Source: Prescottella soli
Lineage (GTDB): Bacteria; Actinomycetota; Actinomycetes; Mycobacteriales; Mycobacteriaceae
Reading direction: 5' to 3'
DNA length: 64,000 bases
Assembly (NCBI RefSeq): GCF_040024445.1
Contig: NZ_CP157276.1
Coordinates: 2,294,001 to 2,358,000, forward strand
The position numbers and the translations under genes are program-made. Position 1 is the stretch's first letter. The number at the start of each line of letters is the position of its first letter. Below are positions 62,833-64,000 of the stretch, one piece after another. The notes beneath the pieces were generated by a model. The model made no database searches, was not told the DNA's origin, and saw nothing but the letters and a program-made list of their open reading frames with translations.

Positions 62833-63354
62833 ATGCTGATGCATCAGGGAATCGGCTTGGACCGGTTCAACGAGTTGCCGCGCCGACGCGCGGTGCACGC
62901 CCTCTTCGAGTGCTGTAGCTGCCTGGCGTGGTCGGCACGGCTCGCCGACGGGCGCGCGTACGCGACGCATGCGGAGCTGCTGGCCCGCGCAGAGGAGGAG
63001 TTCGGCGCGCTGCCGGAATCCGAGATCGAGCAGGTCCTGCAGGGTCATCCCCGGATCGGTGCGCGGAAGCAGAGCCCGTCGTCGTCCCGGGAGCAGTGCG
63101 CGGTGTGGGTCGACGACGCCGCCGTCATGCGCACCCTCGACGAGGCCTCCGCCGTGTACGAGGAACGCTTCGGATTCCGCTACGTGTGGTGCTCGGACGG
63201 TCGCGACGGCCGGGCACTGCTCGCGGACCTCACCGCCCGGTTGGGCCACGATCCCGAGAGCGAACGTCGGGTCCGAACGACGGAGCTCGCGAAGATCACG
63301 CGCACCCGGCTCGAGCGAATGCTGGGGCCGGAGGACGGTTTCCCCGACTACTGA
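62833..63354 (+). CDS. OHCU decarboxylase (ureidoimidazoline decarboxylase)
   Basis: This enzyme decarboxylates 2-oxo-4-hydroxy-4-carboxy-5-ureidoimidazoline to S-allantoin in the uricase pathway. The 173-residue helical protein has RFNELPRRRAVHALFECCSC at the start, the catalytic His in QGHPRIGARK (~residue 72), the conserved Ser/Glu in SSREQCAV (~84-90) and the FGFRYVWCSDGRD segment. No uricase or transthyretin-like HIU hydrolase is next to it in the window. GGAGGA lies before ATG 62833. Its end overlaps the TetR gene by 7 bp, convergently. Confidence 0.88.
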   Translation: MLMHQGIGLDRFNELPRRRAVHALFECCSCLAWSARLADGRAYATHAELLARAEEEFGALPESEIEQVLQGHPRIGARKQSPSSSREQCAVWVDDAAVMRTLDEASAVYEERFGFRYVWCSDGRDGRALLADLTARLGHDPESERRVRTTELAKITRTRLERMLGPEDGFPDY

Positions 63355-63992
63355 GCGTCGGCGGCGCCCATTTGGGCGCGCGCGACGGCGCCCGCGAACA
63401 GCGCCGTGACGGCGGTCCCGATCGCCTGGTGGTTGACGTCCTCGGGGTCGACGGTGTGCTCGAGCACCAGGCCGGAGATCAACGCCGTCAGCGACAGCGC
63501 GGTGGTGCGGACGTCGATGTCCACTCCCCACTCGCGGGCGCGGTCGGCGATCAGCTCCACGAGTTTGCTTCGCAGATAACGCCGTTCGCGGATGTATGCC
63601 TGCTTGACGCTGGGGTCGCGCACGGCCTGGACCCCGAACTCGAGAACGAGCAGGGACCACTCGGAGTCGGCGATGAGGGCTGACGCGACCGCGGCCCCAC
63701 CCTTGCCCAACGCGTCGGCGAGGTCGAGCCCTGCGACCTCGGCGAGCACCCGGCCGGCGAGATCCAGGGAGCGCTGCGCGAACAGTTCCGCGAACAGGTC
63801 CTGTTTGGACTCGAAGTTCGAGTACACCGCGCCCTTGGTGAATCCGGCGCGGCGGGCGATCTCGGCGAGCCGAGCGGCCGCGAATCCCCGTTCGGCGAAT
63901 TCCTCGGCGGCCGCCTCCAGGATGCGCGCACGCACCACGTCGCGGCCCGGGCGAGTGGTCGCGAGCATCTCGTCTTGACGACTACCAGTCAC
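63348..63992 (-). CDS. TetR-family transcriptional regulator
   Basis: The 214-residue regulator has an N-terminal TetR helix-turn-helix (ILEAAAEEFAERGFAAARLAEIARRAGFTKGAVYSNFESKQDLF, residues ~24-67, given here by its ends ILEAAAEEF and ESKQDLF) and a helical ligand domain. The HTH falls in the TetR_N form with YSNFESK. GTG 63992 lies close to the window edge, so the promoter region and any divergent target gene are outside. It may or may not regulate the convergent OHCU gene. Confidence 0.92.
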   Translation of the reverse strand: MTGSRQDEMLATTRPGRDVVRARILEAAAEEFAERGFAAARLAEIARRAGFTKGAVYSNFESKQDLFAELFAQRSLDLAGRVLAEVAGLDLADALGKGGAAVASALIADSEWSLLVLEFGVQAVRDPSVKQAYIRERRYLRSKLVELIADRAREWGVDIDVRTTALSLTALISGLVLEHTVDPEDVNHQAIGTAVTALFAGAVARAQMGAADAQ

Positions 63993-64000
63993 GATACCTA

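Overview
The window is high-GC, densely packed actinobacterial chromosome. The gene order and proteins (lsr2, mhuD, clpC1, a radA-disA-canB-mutY run, panC-panD-coaX, a folE-folP-folB-folK cluster, hpt-tilS-dacB-ppa) follow the Mycobacterium tuberculosis Rv3584-Rv3628 interval. The extra genes (cobalt uptake, a thiocyanate hydrolase or nitrile hydratase-type enzyme, drug exporters) point to a Rhodococcus- or Nocardia-like member of the mycolata. I base this on remembered synteny and protein motifs; no database search was possible.

Layout: 1-3300 radA, a thioesterase, disA. 3301-6174 is a gene graveyard with a frameshifted IS5-type transposase abutting disA, an interrupted ORF, one intact small secreted protein, and an ApbE fragment. 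6175-9688 holds a membrane protein, carbonic anhydrase, mutY, a hydrolase and mhuD. 9736-11675 holds a cobalamin-riboswitch/cbtB/cbtA cobalt unit and a DsbA-family protein. 11722-17270 holds an acyl-CoA ligase with a tandem HxlR regulator, a two-component system and a DUF4352-like protein. 17395-20399 is a second riboswitch-cbtB-cbtA unit running straight into four genes for a cobalt-type three-subunit SCNase/NHase-like enzyme and its probable cobalt chaperone. 20451-25767 holds an exporter flanked by an OsmC fragment and the intact osmC, then a kinase-like protein, a WYL regulator and a TIGR03086 protein. 25824-28385 is clpC1.

28755-30580 holds a frameshifted secreted or membrane protein, a fragment and a DUF3558-like lipoprotein. 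30598-32036 is a SigJ-type sigma factor coupled to an AhpD-like protein. 32127-36198 holds an acyltransferase, a large membrane protein and a lipase. 36264-49382 is a long minus-strand block, from ftsH down to lsr2: ftsH, folate, two membrane proteins, pantothenate/CoA genes, then a 13-codon cysteine-rich leader ORF with a hairpin ahead of cysteine dioxygenase and rhodanese, lysS and lsr2. 49655-63992 holds an amidase, a membrane-anchored Ser/Thr kinase, hpt-tilS-metalloprotease-dacB, ppa, a LexA-type repressor, a 54-residue membrane protein, an EmrB-type exporter, a crotonase, small detoxification-type enzymes, OHCU decarboxylase and a TetR regulator.

Two systems stand out. The first links B12-sensing RNA and cobalt import to a cobalt metalloenzyme in one transcript. 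The second is a putative cysteine-sensing translational attenuator in front of cysteine catabolism. Many genes also look leaderless, with a TANNNT element 6-8 nt before the start codon, and this settles several start codons.
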